Program-made: the position numbers and the translations under genes
Notes under the pieces: model-generated
Databases searched by the model: none
Told to the model about the DNA's origin: nothing
The model's input: only the letters and a program-made list of their open reading frames with translations
Shown: positions 42,558-51,438 of the stretch, in pieces
Layout: each line of letters begins with the position of its first letter
Position numbering within the stretch: position 1 is the stretch's first letter
Source: Fulvitalea axinellae
Lineage (GTDB): Bacteria; Bacteroidota; Bacteroidia; Cytophagales; Cyclobacteriaceae
Direction of reading: 5' to 3'
Length of the DNA: 64,000 nucleotides
NCBI RefSeq assembly: GCF_036492835.1
Contig: NZ_AP025314.1
Location: 558,001 to 622,000, forward strand

Positions 42558-45551
42558 ATGAGAAAAATTTTACTGTTTACCGTGATGATTGTGGTGTATT
42601 CCACAAACATTTACGGGCAGACTAGCAATGCGTTTGACCCTGTTGAGCGTGACGCTTTGTTGCTTTTGTACGATAGCGCCGGGGGAAAAGACTGGCGTTT
42701 CGGAAACGGCAGGGACAATTCTGTTCAGGAGTTGAGAAAGCGGAAAGAAAGTCCGTTTTACAAAATGGTGACTGGTTCGGCGATCATCCGAAACACACGG
42801 ACCCATATCCAGGAGCTAAACCTTACCAACAATAATCTTTCGGGGGCTTTGCCCGACAGTTTATTTGAGTGCAATCCCGCAAAGTACGGTTTTCCGGCTT
42901 CTATGGTCAGTTATTTCAGTCCGGTGCTTTATTCGGTCAACACCCCTTTGAAGTTTGGACATAACAGCCTTAGGAGAGTATCGTCGAGGATAGGTTATAC
43001 GAATACTGGAGCGGTGAAGGGGCTTTTTCTGGACCACAATTTCCTGACGGGATTCGGTATCGATAAATTCCCCGACAATATCGGAGGTCTTGGCGGTTGG
43101 GGAGTTTACGGTACGCTGGACCTGAGCAATAACCTGATTCGGGAACTTACTGGGGCGGATTTCTCTTGGGATCCGAAAAGGAGGGAATCCGGAATATCGA
43201 GCCGGATTATGAAAATCGATATCGCGAATAACCTGATGGATTTTCAGAGCCTTCTGCTTTTTGAAGACCTTGCGCTCAAGTCCGCTAACAGGGCTCGGCC
43301 CAATTTTACTCCCGCTTTTGTGAAGAAGGACATTACGGTGTGGCCACAGAGAAAACTTGGCGAAGCGCAAGCGGAGATGAGTTTGGACAAAGGCCAAAGC
43401 CATGAGCTTAGTTTTTCGCTTAGGCATGCGCAGAACAAATACAGTTGGTTGCTGAATGGAAAACCGATGCCATTGTCTGATGGAAAAACCTTTACGATAA
43501 AGGAATTTGATACTGAAAAAGCGGGCGTCTATACCTGTCGCGTCACCAATCCCGCGTATCCGGACCAACCGCTCGAAAGCGTTGATTTTGCGCTTTGGCT
43601 GAATAAGCCCGGAAACAAGGCGCCGACTTCTTTGGCTATAAACAACAGCAAGGCGATACCGCATACGAAACTGTCGAGCGTTGTCGGTACGCTCACGGGC
43701 GTGGACCCTGACGGCGACGCCTTGAACTTCCGTTTGGTTGAGGGTGATGATTTTCGGTATAACAGCAGTTTTCGGATCATCGAGGGAAACACTCTGGTTA
43801 CCGCCGAGGAGATTTTCGAATATCCGTCGCTTAAAGAATATAAGATCAGGGTGGAAGCGTATGACCCGTACGGGGGCAAGTTCCGGCAAACGATTACCGT
43901 TAGTCGTCTAGAGTTGCCTGAGGGCGTTACGTTGATCGAATCGTTTTTGCTTTCAAAATCCGATTTTCCGGAGAACGAGGCCGATTTCGCTATCGGTGAG
44001 TTCGCTTTGAAAGGAAATAATAAAAACCTGAACGGCGAATACGCTTTTACGCTGCCGGAAGGGCAACAGGATAACGCCCTTTTCTCACTGGAAGGAAATA
44101 CGCTGAAGACGAAATCGGAATTCAATTTTGAGAAACGGAAAGACTACTCCGTCAGCGTTAAGGCGACGCATAAGACCCATGCGGATATATTTCAGCAAGT
44201 GGTATTCAAGCTGAAAGTGACCGATGCCAATGACGCGCCGACTTTGGTGGCCATCAGCGGAAACCTGTTGAAAGACACGGATCCGGCGGGAACCGAGATA
44301 GGTCAGCTTTTTTCCGCCGACGAGGATCCGGCGGATTTGAGTTTTACTTTCGCTTTGACCGATAAAGATTCAGAGTTTTTTGTGATTCACGGATCGAAAT
44401 TGAAAAACAAAAAGCGCCTTACGGCAGGCGTGTATAAAGTGGGCGTTTCGGCCAGCGACAGCAAAGGCGCTTCGGTGGAAGCGACAATCTCGGTGGTTGT
44501 GCAGAAAACCGGAGACGGAGGCGAGGTGGTGAAAACCGTTCCGGAGATAAAGCACTTCGAAGACATTTCCGGCAAAGCGGGCTCGAAAATCGCCCTTACG
44601 GCTTACTCCACTTCCGACGCTAAATTGGAATACGAATTGGTGTCTGGGCAAGAATTCGTACAGCTTAATGACGGAGAACTGTCGTTGGTCAAGGCGGGAA
44701 CTGCCGAGCTGAAAGCCTCCGTGCCGGAGACCGATTCGTTTAAGGCGGGAGAGAAAACCATACACGTAAAAGTGCTTCAGGAAGAGGAACTGGTGGAGGC
44801 GAAAATCTCTCATTTACAGAATATGGTGCTGTTTCTGGGCGACGCCCCCATACCGCTTACCGGATACACGAACTCCGAAGCGAAAATTCAATACGAGGTT
44901 GTTTCGGGTGCCGAATTCGTCGGGATTAATCCTCCCTTTTTGACGGTCACCGCCGTAGGCAACGCCAAAGTGAGAGCATACGTTTCCGCTACGGACAATT
45001 TTACTTCGGCTGAGGCTTTTTTCCACGTCAAAGTTATGGGAAGCGGTCGTTTGGACGCGGAGATCGAGAACTTCGAAGACCTGTTTTTGACTACTGATAT
45101 GGAAAAGGTTCATCTGTCGGCCCATTCCGAATCGGACGGCAAGGTATATTACGAACTATTGTCGGGCGAAGAGACCATTGCTTTGGAGAACCTGACTCTG
45201 ACGATAAAAGCCCCGGGCCTGGCGACGGTAAAAGCCTATACGTCGGCCACGTCAAAATATAACGGAGCGGAAAAAATCATAACCGTAAAGGTGGCCAAAA
45301 CGCTAAGCGTGGATGATTTTCCGGCCGTAACCGCATCGCCGAACCCGACGGAGCGCTTTGTCACTGTAACACTTCCGAGGAACTCCGTTACGGTATCAAG
45401 AATTTTCGATACCTACGGACACTTGATCAATACCGAAAAGCACTCGGAAAAGATGTTTAAGATAGATTTGGAAGGACTCCCATTGGGAATTTATACGCTA
45501 AGCGTAACGGGTGAGGGAATAGCGAAGAGTATTAGAATAATTAAAAAATAG
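42558..45551 (+). CDS. Multidomain surface protein: LRR, Ig-like, cadherin-like and repeat domains with T9SS sorting tail
   Basis: A 997-residue protein with a Sec signal (LLFTVMIVVYSTNIYGQ). Domains in rough order: LRR-type region (about 24-235; HIQELNLTNNNLSGALPDSL, GVYGTLDLSNNLIRELTG); Ig-like (about 265-345; LSFSLRHAQNKYSWLLNGKP, AGVYTCRV); three cadherin-like domains (about 350-655; LTGVDPDGDALNFRLVEGDD, VTDANDAPTLVAISGN). Three repeats of about 85 residues follow (655-915), each with an EI-x-x-F/L opening, YELVSG-type centre and SATDNF/FHVKV end. A type IX secretion C-terminal domain closes it (VTASPNPTERFVTVTLP to GLPLGIYTLSVTG). It is exported by T9SS and held at or released from the surface, probably for adhesion or glycan contact. 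Confidence 0.9.
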   Translation: MRKILLFTVMIVVYSTNIYGQTSNAFDPVERDALLLLYDSAGGKDWRFGNGRDNSVQELRKRKESPFYKMVTGSAIIRNTRTHIQELNLTNNNLSGALPDSLFECNPAKYGFPASMVSYFSPVLYSVNTPLKFGHNSLRRVSSRIGYTNTGAVKGLFLDHNFLTGFGIDKFPDNIGGLGGWGVYGTLDLSNNLIRELTGADFSWDPKRRESGISSRIMKIDIANNLMDFQSLLLFEDLALKSANRARPNFTPAFVKKDITVWPQRKLGEAQAEMSLDKGQSHELSFSLRHAQNKYSWLLNGKPMPLSDGKTFTIKEFDTEKAGVYTCRVTNPAYPDQPLESVDFALWLNKPGNKAPTSLAINNSKAIPHTKLSSVVGTLTGVDPDGDALNFRLVEGDDFRYNSSFRIIEGNTLVTAEEIFEYPSLKEYKIRVEAYDPYGGKFRQTITVSRLELPEGVTLIESFLLSKSDFPENEADFAIGEFALKGNNKNLNGEYAFTLPEGQQDNALFSLEGNTLKTKSEFNFEKRKDYSVSVKATHKTHADIFQQVVFKLKVTDANDAPTLVAISGNLLKDTDPAGTEIGQLFSADEDPADLSFTFALTDKDSEFFVIHGSKLKNKKRLTAGVYKVGVSASDSKGASVEATISVVVQKTGDGGEVVKTVPEIKHFEDISGKAGSKIALTAYSTSDAKLEYELVSGQEFVQLNDGELSLVKAGTAELKASVPETDSFKAGEKTIHVKVLQEEELVEAKISHLQNMVLFLGDAPIPLTGYTNSEAKIQYEVVSGAEFVGINPPFLTVTAVGNAKVRAYVSATDNFTSAEAFFHVKVMGSGRLDAEIENFEDLFLTTDMEKVHLSAHSESDGKVYYELLSGEETIALENLTLTIKAPGLATVKAYTSATSKYNGAEKIITVKVAKTLSVDDFPAVTASPNPTERFVTVTLPRNSVTVSRIFDTYGHLINTEKHSEKMFKIDLEGLPLGIYTLSVTGEGIAKSIRIIKK

Positions 45552-45560
45552 TAACGGGGA

Positions 45561-45599
45561 AATACGGGGCAAGGCGATAGCTTCTGTCCCGTATTTTTT
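45561..45599 (+). terminator. Terminator after the surface-protein gene
   Basis: AATACGGG / CCCGTATT (45561-45568 and 45588-45595) with a 19-base loop and six Ts. Confidence 0.75.
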
Positions 45600-45638
45600 G
45601 CTGTTAGATCCGGTTTTCAGACTCCGGTATGCGGGGCG

Positions 45639-46097
45639 TTAGTTTTTGAGGAATATATAACCGTTTAGGGAAGTGGCCACCAATAGCCAAAGCAAATACG
45701 GCAATAGCAAAAGGCTTCCTGTTCTGAAATTTTCAAAATAATGTACCAACGTAAAAGCAACCACCGCGGTAAGGGCGACGATAACTATTAGTCCCCAACC
45801 GATTTGGTGAAAGTGGAAGAAAACCGGATTCCACGATACGTTCAGAATCCATTGGCAGGCGAAGAGCGCCAGTAATAACTTCTTGTTTTCAAGCGAAGGC
45901 CACAGCAAAGCCAAGTACACGGCGTAGCAAACCATAATGCTGGTCCAAGCCGCGCCGAAAACCCAACCCGGAGGAGTCCAGGGGGCTTTGTCCAGCACCT
46001 CGTACCAATCCGATGGCACGCCTTTTCCCGTAAAGAAACCGCCGATGCCCAGTGCGGAGAAGTTAAGGGCGAGGAAAATTATTAGGCGTAGTAGCAT
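45639..46097 (-). CDS. TspO/MBR-family membrane protein
   Basis: A 152-residue protein with five hydrophobic helices. Family signatures are WYEVLDKAPWTPPGWVFGAA, the AVYLALLW helix, and NVSWNPVFFHFHQIGWGLIV. TspO proteins bind porphyrins and other hydrophobic ligands in the membrane and respond to stress or light in bacteria. No neighbouring tetrapyrrole gene is present. Length is normal. Confidence 0.93.
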   Translation of the reverse strand: MLLRLIIFLALNFSALGIGGFFTGKGVPSDWYEVLDKAPWTPPGWVFGAAWTSIMVCYAVYLALLWPSLENKKLLLALFACQWILNVSWNPVFFHFHQIGWGLIVIVALTAVVAFTLVHYFENFRTGSLLLLPYLLWLLVATSLNGYIFLKN

Positions 46098-46126
46098 GGG
46101 TGTCTAAGGTTATTCCAGATATTTGG

Positions 46127-46474
46127 TTAATGCGAGGAGAGCTCCTTCAAATGCCGGATGTAATTTGTCAAAAGCCCTTCAATCTGCTTTGACGCGACAG
46201 GGTTGGCGGAATGAACCTTAAATTTCAACTCCTTCAAATCCAGTCCTGATTCGTAGACCAACCATTTCGTAGCTGCGTACCCGTCAGGAGCTACGTGTTT
46301 TCCGCTGGTGTCCATTCCGAGGTCGTTATCAAAACTAATAAAGTCAGGCAGACCGTTTTTCTGGATATACTCTACGAAGGCCTCGTATGTTCTGACAATA
46401 TCGAAGTCGGCTCCGGAGCCTTCCCCGTAAATCATTTCGACCGACCTGAGATCATCGAGGAAGAGTTTTTTCAT
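46127..46474 (-). CDS. Cyclic-phosphate-processing receiver (cREC)-like protein
   Basis: About 115 residues from ATG 46474 (MKKLFLDDLRSVEM). The fold reads as a minimal receiver: KLFLDDLR, then DFISFDNDLGMDTSG with paired acidic residues, the YAATKWLVYESG helix, and FKVHSANPVASKQIEGLL. This matches the small cREC family, receiver-like domains proposed to act on cyclic phosphates and RNA ends, more than classical response regulators. No histidine kinase partner is adjacent. Function is inferred from the family only. Confidence 0.78.
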   Translation of the reverse strand: MKKLFLDDLRSVEMIYGEGSGADFDIVRTYEAFVEYIQKNGLPDFISFDNDLGMDTSGKHVAPDGYAATKWLVYESGLDLKELKFKVHSANPVASKQIEGLLTNYIRHLKELSSH

Positions 46475-46538
46475 TGTTCTGATCTTTGGAGAGGTGAAGA
46501 TTATGCCAGGCAATAACTATTAGACAATAGAGAAAAGG

Positions 46539-47033
46539 CTAGCATCCGCAGTGAACTTTTATTTCTACTGTTTTGCTGTGGTACAAAATTGTAAAGTAAC
46601 AGCCAGCTCCGTTGTCTGTCGGGCCGAATTCTGTCAAGTCCGAGTTCCATTCGTGCTTGATATTCCCCATGGGAGCGCTTTTATATATTGATTCAACCCA
46701 ATTTACGATGCTTCTTTTATCGGTTTTTGGGAAGACAGCGTTTATGTTTTTTCCTCCGTTCTCTGTGCATTGCTCTAGTGAATAGGTAATCTTCGACTCA
46801 AATTTTTGCTTGAAGGCGCATAAACGCTCCTCACCAAAGCTGGATGTTTGTATATCGTATTTCTCTGAGGCTGTTGCGTAGTTCTGGCATAGATAGATGT
46901 AGATTACGTCTTGTGAGTAGTTGTTTCTTTGTAGTTCCTCCCTTATTGTTTTCGTATCGGGCGGAATAAGCCTGAAGTCCTGAGCCAGGCCTGCGGCGGG
47001 AATCATAAATAAGACCATCCAAAGCAATCTCAT
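46539..47033 (-). CDS. Exported hypothetical protein
   Basis: A 164-residue protein with a Sec signal (LLWMVLFMIPAAGLAQ). It contains six cysteines (YLCQN, ERLCAF, LEQCTEN, AGCYF, VHCGC), suggesting disulfide stabilisation in the periplasm. No family was recognised. It lies with other small exported genes on the minus strand. Confidence 0.68.
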   Translation of the reverse strand: MRLLWMVLFMIPAAGLAQDFRLIPPDTKTIREELQRNNYSQDVIYIYLCQNYATASEKYDIQTSSFGEERLCAFKQKFESKITYSLEQCTENGGKNINAVFPKTDKRSIVNWVESIYKSAPMGNIKHEWNSDLTEFGPTDNGAGCYFTILYHSKTVEIKVHCGC

Positions 47034-47134
47034 AATGGAGTGATATCAACGGTGGGTATTCTTTTTCGTTATACCATATTCCATAACCTGTGTCAGTAAA
47101 GATTTCGTATTGTCAAAAGCCGACTTCAAAAAAG

Positions 47135-47755
47135 CTATTTCCTAAAAGTAGAATACTCCTTCACATCTAAAATTAGCGAATCGTACTGTTTAATGATTTG
47201 AACCAGAGGTTTTTCGCTGGGCCTTTCGTTTCTCTGATAGTTTATCATCATCGGGAGTGTGACCATAAATTTCATCATGATTTCCTGGTCATGTAAAGTC
47301 ACCTCACGCTCGGATATGGTTTGGGCCAAGGCAGTGGTGATGGTAGTGCGTTTCTCGTGTTGTTTTTTCGCTTGGTCAATTATCGCTAAGAGTTCGTTAC
47401 GCATTACGGAGTCTTTCACCTGTGTGGCGTATTTGTTTATAAAGAACCAATAGTTTTGATTGTAAGCGTTGTAGTTGCGGTAAGCCTTCAAGCTGTCTTC
47501 TTCCGCAGTGTGTATCATGTTGATTCGTTCCACTAGAGCCTGAAGCTTTTTGTCCGATTCAATGGCTTCTTCATATAATCGATCAACAATATTCTTCTTG
47601 CCCCTGCTGAGTTTGGGAATTAAGGAGCTGTTGTTCGCCTCCTGAAGTGCTTTTGGCGTTTGCGTGTGGCTCTGTACTACAACTTCCGGCTTTTCGCTGG
47701 GTGTGCATGATAGGGTGAGAACAGCGATAATGAATAGAAGAGTACGAGATTTCAT
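47135..47755 (-). CDS. Lipoprotein with helical mature region, unknown
   Basis: A 206-residue protein with a lipoprotein signal (LLFIIAVLTLSC, Cys17). The mature part is helical and charged (KKNIVDRLYEEAIESDKKLQ, AYNQNYWFFINKYATQVKDS), possibly coiled coil. No family was recognised. It precedes the 164-residue gene on the same strand by about 100 bases. Confidence 0.68.
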   Translation of the reverse strand: MKSRTLLFIIAVLTLSCTPSEKPEVVVQSHTQTPKALQEANNSSLIPKLSRGKKNIVDRLYEEAIESDKKLQALVERINMIHTAEEDSLKAYRNYNAYNQNYWFFINKYATQVKDSVMRNELLAIIDQAKKQHEKRTTITTALAQTISEREVTLHDQEIMMKFMVTLPMMINYQRNERPSEKPLVQIIKQYDSLILDVKEYSTFRK

Positions 47756-47889
47756 TGGGCCAAAGGTTAGACGGGGTTATATGTTTTGTGGGCGTATCAT
47801 TGCCTAGGCTTTGTTTTCGAAAGAAAAGATAGACTTTTGCCGGCATCGATATTTTGGAGAATAACCATGCCGGCAAAGGGTAGGGAAGG

Positions 47890-48483
47890 CTACTGCTGTT
47901 TCATTTTATCCATAATGATTGTCATCGTCCCTTTGGTGGTTACGGTTCCCGCTTCCATTTCATTGGAAGAGGCGACATCGACTTTTAACACCATCATTTC
48001 CTCGTCCAAACTCTTTATTTCTATTTGCGAGCCGTCGGATAACGAGATTATGCTGGCCTCGGTGGCGTCAGGAATCGCATCGGATGTGAATATCAGGCCT
48101 TTACCCTTTCTGCTCCATGTACCAGTATCTTGTAGCGGACTCATAGCGTCGAATGATTCCTTGAGCTGATCTTTTGGGAACTCTTCCTCAAGTCCAGCCG
48201 CAGGTGTGTACTCTTCTATTTTCAAGTCTATATTGCCACTCAAGGTGTACTTATAGGGATCTTCGGAAAACACCATTGTGATATCGATGTTTTGCCCTTT
48301 AAACTTTGCGCTCATGACTTCGGTATTGTTTCCCAAAACACCAAGGCTGGCGGTCGCGTCAAAGTTCACGGCGCTTACACTCCATGTTCCTGACAGTTCG
48401 TCTGGATTGATCTCATCATTATCGTCACAAGAAAAAAGACCGATAAGCATCAACAATAGTGGCAGGAATCTAAGCTTACTCAT
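47890..48483 (-). CDS. Lipocalin-like lipoprotein
   Basis: A 197-residue protein with a lipoprotein signal (LLMLIGLFSC, Cys19) and an acidic linker (DDNDEINPDE). The mature start LSGTWSVSAVNFDAT and later strands (TGTWSRKGKGLIFTSDA, DGSQIEIKSLDEEMMVLKVD) are the pattern of small lipocalin-like proteins common in Bacteroidota. Ligand is unknown. Confidence 0.72.
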   Translation of the reverse strand: MSKLRFLPLLLMLIGLFSCDDNDEINPDELSGTWSVSAVNFDATASLGVLGNNTEVMSAKFKGQNIDITMVFSEDPYKYTLSGNIDLKIEEYTPAAGLEEEFPKDQLKESFDAMSPLQDTGTWSRKGKGLIFTSDAIPDATEASIISLSDGSQIEIKSLDEEMMVLKVDVASSNEMEAGTVTTKGTMTIIMDKMKQQ

Positions 48484-48712
48484 GTTTATAATGTTAATTA
48501 GTTAAAAATATAAGTCTACAATTTTATGTAGCCAACATGAAAAATCATTTCACAACACAAAGATAAAAAAGAAACAACGATTGGCTGTTTTGTTTAAATG
48601 ATTGCCATTATTAATAATAACAATTGCAATTAGATTATATTGCCTTATGGTGTAAATTTATTTTTTAGGAGAAAAAATTGATTAATTTTGTTAGCGACAA
48701 ATTCCATTCTCC

Positions 48713-49609
48713 CTAACTGTGGGCAACGCTAGCCTCTTTGGCCCGTACCGCACTTTTATACTGCTTTCTAAGCTCCCTGAGTTTAAAGTAAAAATACGGT
48801 TTGTGTGCAAGTCCGGCATTTTTGACTATCCATTTCGGCTGCTGTTTTCGGGCGTATGCCGTACTGACTATTGACTTTCTGACTACCTCGGTGCTGATAT
48901 AGCCCACGCGTGAAGTCGTGATTTTTTTGCCCGATTCGATTTTGTTCTCCTCATAGCCTTTCAGCAACAGAAAACCGAAGCCGATATAAACGGATCCGAT
49001 CTCGGTCAGCAATTCGTTCTCCTTATCGATTTCCTTTATTATTCCGTGTTTGCGGATCAAGTAGTAGTGGCACATCTCATGCGCAAGAATGGCTACCTTT
49101 TGGTGGAAATTCTGCGTTAACGTATCGGAATTAATAAAAATACAGCTCAGGTTGTCAATCATTTCGAATTTGCCCGCCCCAATGTGATCGATCATCATGA
49201 TTCTTATCGGTTCCTCAATCAGCAAATGCTCGCGCATCATATCGGCGATGCGCTGCAGTTTTCGCTCGACGTTTTGGGTGATCAGATATTGGGCCCCGAG
49301 CATCTCGTGACTGAGCTGGTAATTATAGAGGGTACACTTTTTCGGAAGGCGCTCTTTCAGAAACTGTACGGTACGTTCTATTTCGGCGTGGCCGATGCCT
49401 GCGAAGAACTCCGGATAGCCCTTTTCTCGGTATTCTTGCACAAGCTCTTTTAGGTTGGGATATTCCCGGCCTCTTTTATTCGCCTCTTCCATCAAAATTT
49501 GGAGCATTTCCGGGTGTAGATCGCCCGCCGCCAATACGGTTTTTTCAAACTCCGCATCCGTAGCTTTAGAAATACTCTTCCGCATTTTGGCCAAGTCCAG
49601 TCTCATCAT
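48713..49609 (-). CDS. HExxH protein with GFG motif, putative metalloprotease
   Basis: A 298-residue soluble protein without a signal peptide. The core is VAILAHEMCHYYLIRKHGI (His177, Glu178, His181) followed by KENELLTEIGSVYIGFGFLL, where Glu203 could be the third zinc ligand. Upstream is a strand/helix region (PIRIMMIDHIGAGKFEM). The C-terminus is basic. Another protein with the same HExxH...T(E/D)...GFG order lies just upstream on the same strand, though overall sequences differ. Both look like cytoplasmic HExxH proteases of unknown substrate. An alternative start at 49606 (second Met) is equally possible. Confidence 0.7.
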   Translation of the reverse strand: MMRLDLAKMRKSISKATDAEFEKTVLAAGDLHPEMLQILMEEANKRGREYPNLKELVQEYREKGYPEFFAGIGHAEIERTVQFLKERLPKKCTLYNYQLSHEMLGAQYLITQNVERKLQRIADMMREHLLIEEPIRIMMIDHIGAGKFEMIDNLSCIFINSDTLTQNFHQKVAILAHEMCHYYLIRKHGIIKEIDKENELLTEIGSVYIGFGFLLLKGYEENKIESGKKITTSRVGYISTEVVRKSIVSTAYARKQQPKWIVKNAGLAHKPYFYFKLRELRKQYKSAVRAKEASVAHS

Positions 49610-49819
49610 TTCCGAGGCTTTTGTTTTATTGTATTTATCGAGTCGTATTGAATTGAAGGAAACTCGAAGAAGGCATAAAAATCAATATAAAATTCAAAAA
49701 ATCAAATGGCTGGCTTTTCAGAAAAAACTCTGGAAAACGGATTCAGATAGTTATAGGTTTTGGGATATCGTACTTTAAAGGTTGCTTAAATGTGGCTTCC
49801 TATGCTTTGCAAATTCGCT

Positions 49820-50581
49820 TTACTTAAACTTCACTTCGTCCTTAGTCTTTCTCAGGTATCGTAAATTCCTGTTATACATCTTCCGTACGGATTCTTTCAA
49901 ATACTTTGACCAAGTGTCTTCAGTACCTTGATAGTTTTGAAGCAGGGCCATTGCGTAAGTTGCTACCTGTTCCGGTATATAGCCCGACCTGTTTGCCTGC
50001 CAACCTCCGAAAGAGGTGCCTTGCCATTGTTGGAAATTGAAGATGGAATTGCTCAGGAATATTCCGAAACCAAACACGATCACATTCAAATCGGTCAACT
50101 CCTCGTCGTTTTCCTCAATACGATTTTCGCCGAGAAGCTTAAAGTGGGAAAGCTCGTGGGCGATGGTGGAGATTAATGATTCGGGATTTTGCAACAATTG
50201 TTGCTCAACCCCGATTCGAAACTTTTCGGTTTCGCTTTCCGAATACAAGCCCAAAGTATAGCCGTCTTTCGCCTCCGCTCCATCGGGGTTATAGGTGGCG
50301 AATACGCCCTCCTCCTGGAAGTCCATAGGAGCGTCGTTGAAAAAATATAACTCGACAAGCTGACTGTCTATCCCCATGATTTCGCAGGCCTTTTCAAGAG
50401 TGTAAAAGGCGTCTTCTTTCGATTGGGTAAACCTATAGTCGAAAAACGCCCTTGTGGGTTCCACGATGCGTACGGACTTCAGAAAATCCGAGCCGTATTC
50501 ATTCTCAAACCATAAGAAAGCATTTTCTATCCATTCTCTGTCTTCTGGAGTTACAGTGGGTTTTACTTTTCCAAATAGCAT
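49820..50581 (-). CDS. HExxH protein with GFG motif, second copy of the type
   Basis: About 253 residues from ATG 50581 (MLFGKVKPTVTPED). The core is LISTIAHELSHFKLLGENRI (His142, Glu143, His146) followed by DEELTDLNVIVFGFGIFLSN, with Asp164 as candidate ligand and GFG at 171-173. The C-terminus is helical and basic (YLKESVRKMYNRNLRYLRKT), similar in layout to the neighbouring HExxH protein. No signal peptide. The upstream start at 50629 adds residues without the conserved character. Function is unknown. Confidence 0.7.
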   Translation of the reverse strand: MLFGKVKPTVTPEDREWIENAFLWFENEYGSDFLKSVRIVEPTRAFFDYRFTQSKEDAFYTLEKACEIMGIDSQLVELYFFNDAPMDFQEEGVFATYNPDGAEAKDGYTLGLYSESETEKFRIGVEQQLLQNPESLISTIAHELSHFKLLGENRIEENDEELTDLNVIVFGFGIFLSNSIFNFQQWQGTSFGGWQANRSGYIPEQVATYAMALLQNYQGTEDTWSKYLKESVRKMYNRNLRYLRKTKDEVKFK

Positions 50582-50814
50582 GATTCTCTTTAATAAAGGT
50601 AAACTGTCTAAACTATTTCGGCTTGGCAAGCGAGTGGGAACGCCGGGGCGGTTGTGGCGATGACCAACGGGTGGTCAATAACACTTTCCGGCGGTAGCCA
50701 AAGGCGCGTGAGTACGCGACGCCTTTATATGATGTGTCGTGATTGGGTTTCGGCCACAGAGCTCAAACCCGAATCTCTCCGAATATACATAGAAGAAAAA
50801 GCCTGTAAAAGCGA

Positions 50815-51246
50815 TTAGGCGAGCGAGCGTGAGGCTAGCATCTTGCGAAACCCAAATCCGAGAATATAAGCGAAAAAGATTACGACTGTTTTTACTGCGA
50901 GAAAGACAATTAGCCAAGAGACGCCCACTGCCATATCGCCAGGGACGTTGCGGTATTCCGGATGGGTAATCCAATACCATTCGACAAAGAGGATGAGTTC
51001 GCCGGTAACTATACCGGCCAAACTGATAAGGAACAATCTGATAAAGCTCCGTTTTGAAGACTCCTGCCTATCAGAGGGTTCATACGCCCCGGAAGAAACC
51101 AAAGCCAAGACGGCCAGCAATACGTAGATAAGCGGGTGCGCACTATGGGCCGAAGTCAATGGTAACGGAAGATGAAAATCGGTTACGGCGACGCCAATAG
51201 CGGCGGGACAGATGGCGAATAGGAGATAAACGGTTAACGTTCTCAT
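50815..51246 (-). CDS. Four-span membrane protein, unknown
   Basis: About 143 residues from ATG 51246 (MRTLTVYLLFAICPAAIGV). Four hydrophobic helices are visible, including LIYVLLAVLALVSSG, LFLISLAGIVTGELILFVEW and LIVFLAVKTVVIFFAYILGF. No family was recognised. Confidence 0.62.
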   Translation of the reverse strand: MRTLTVYLLFAICPAAIGVAVTDFHLPLPLTSAHSAHPLIYVLLAVLALVSSGAYEPSDRQESSKRSFIRLFLISLAGIVTGELILFVEWYWITHPEYRNVPGDMAVGVSWLIVFLAVKTVVIFFAYILGFGFRKMLASRSLA

Positions 51247-51438
51247 AGCAAAAGTTAGTCTGATTAGAATGAAAAAGGCTGGCCCGGCAGAAAAAAGGTG
51301 TTCGATCACTGAAAAAATTCCCTTCCCGTCAAACCTTCGGCGAAATCGCTTTTTTTTCGGGTCCAGATTCTTTTACGTGTGGAATGGGAGAGGGGTTTCT
51401 CTCGGTCTTTATTCTAGTGCCTTTGATGATACTTGAGT

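Noticed and set aside
42861..43889. 342-codon minus-strand frame opposite the LRR region
   Set aside because: Antisense shadow of the clearly coding LRR/T9SS protein, with Arg/Val-rich product and no motif.
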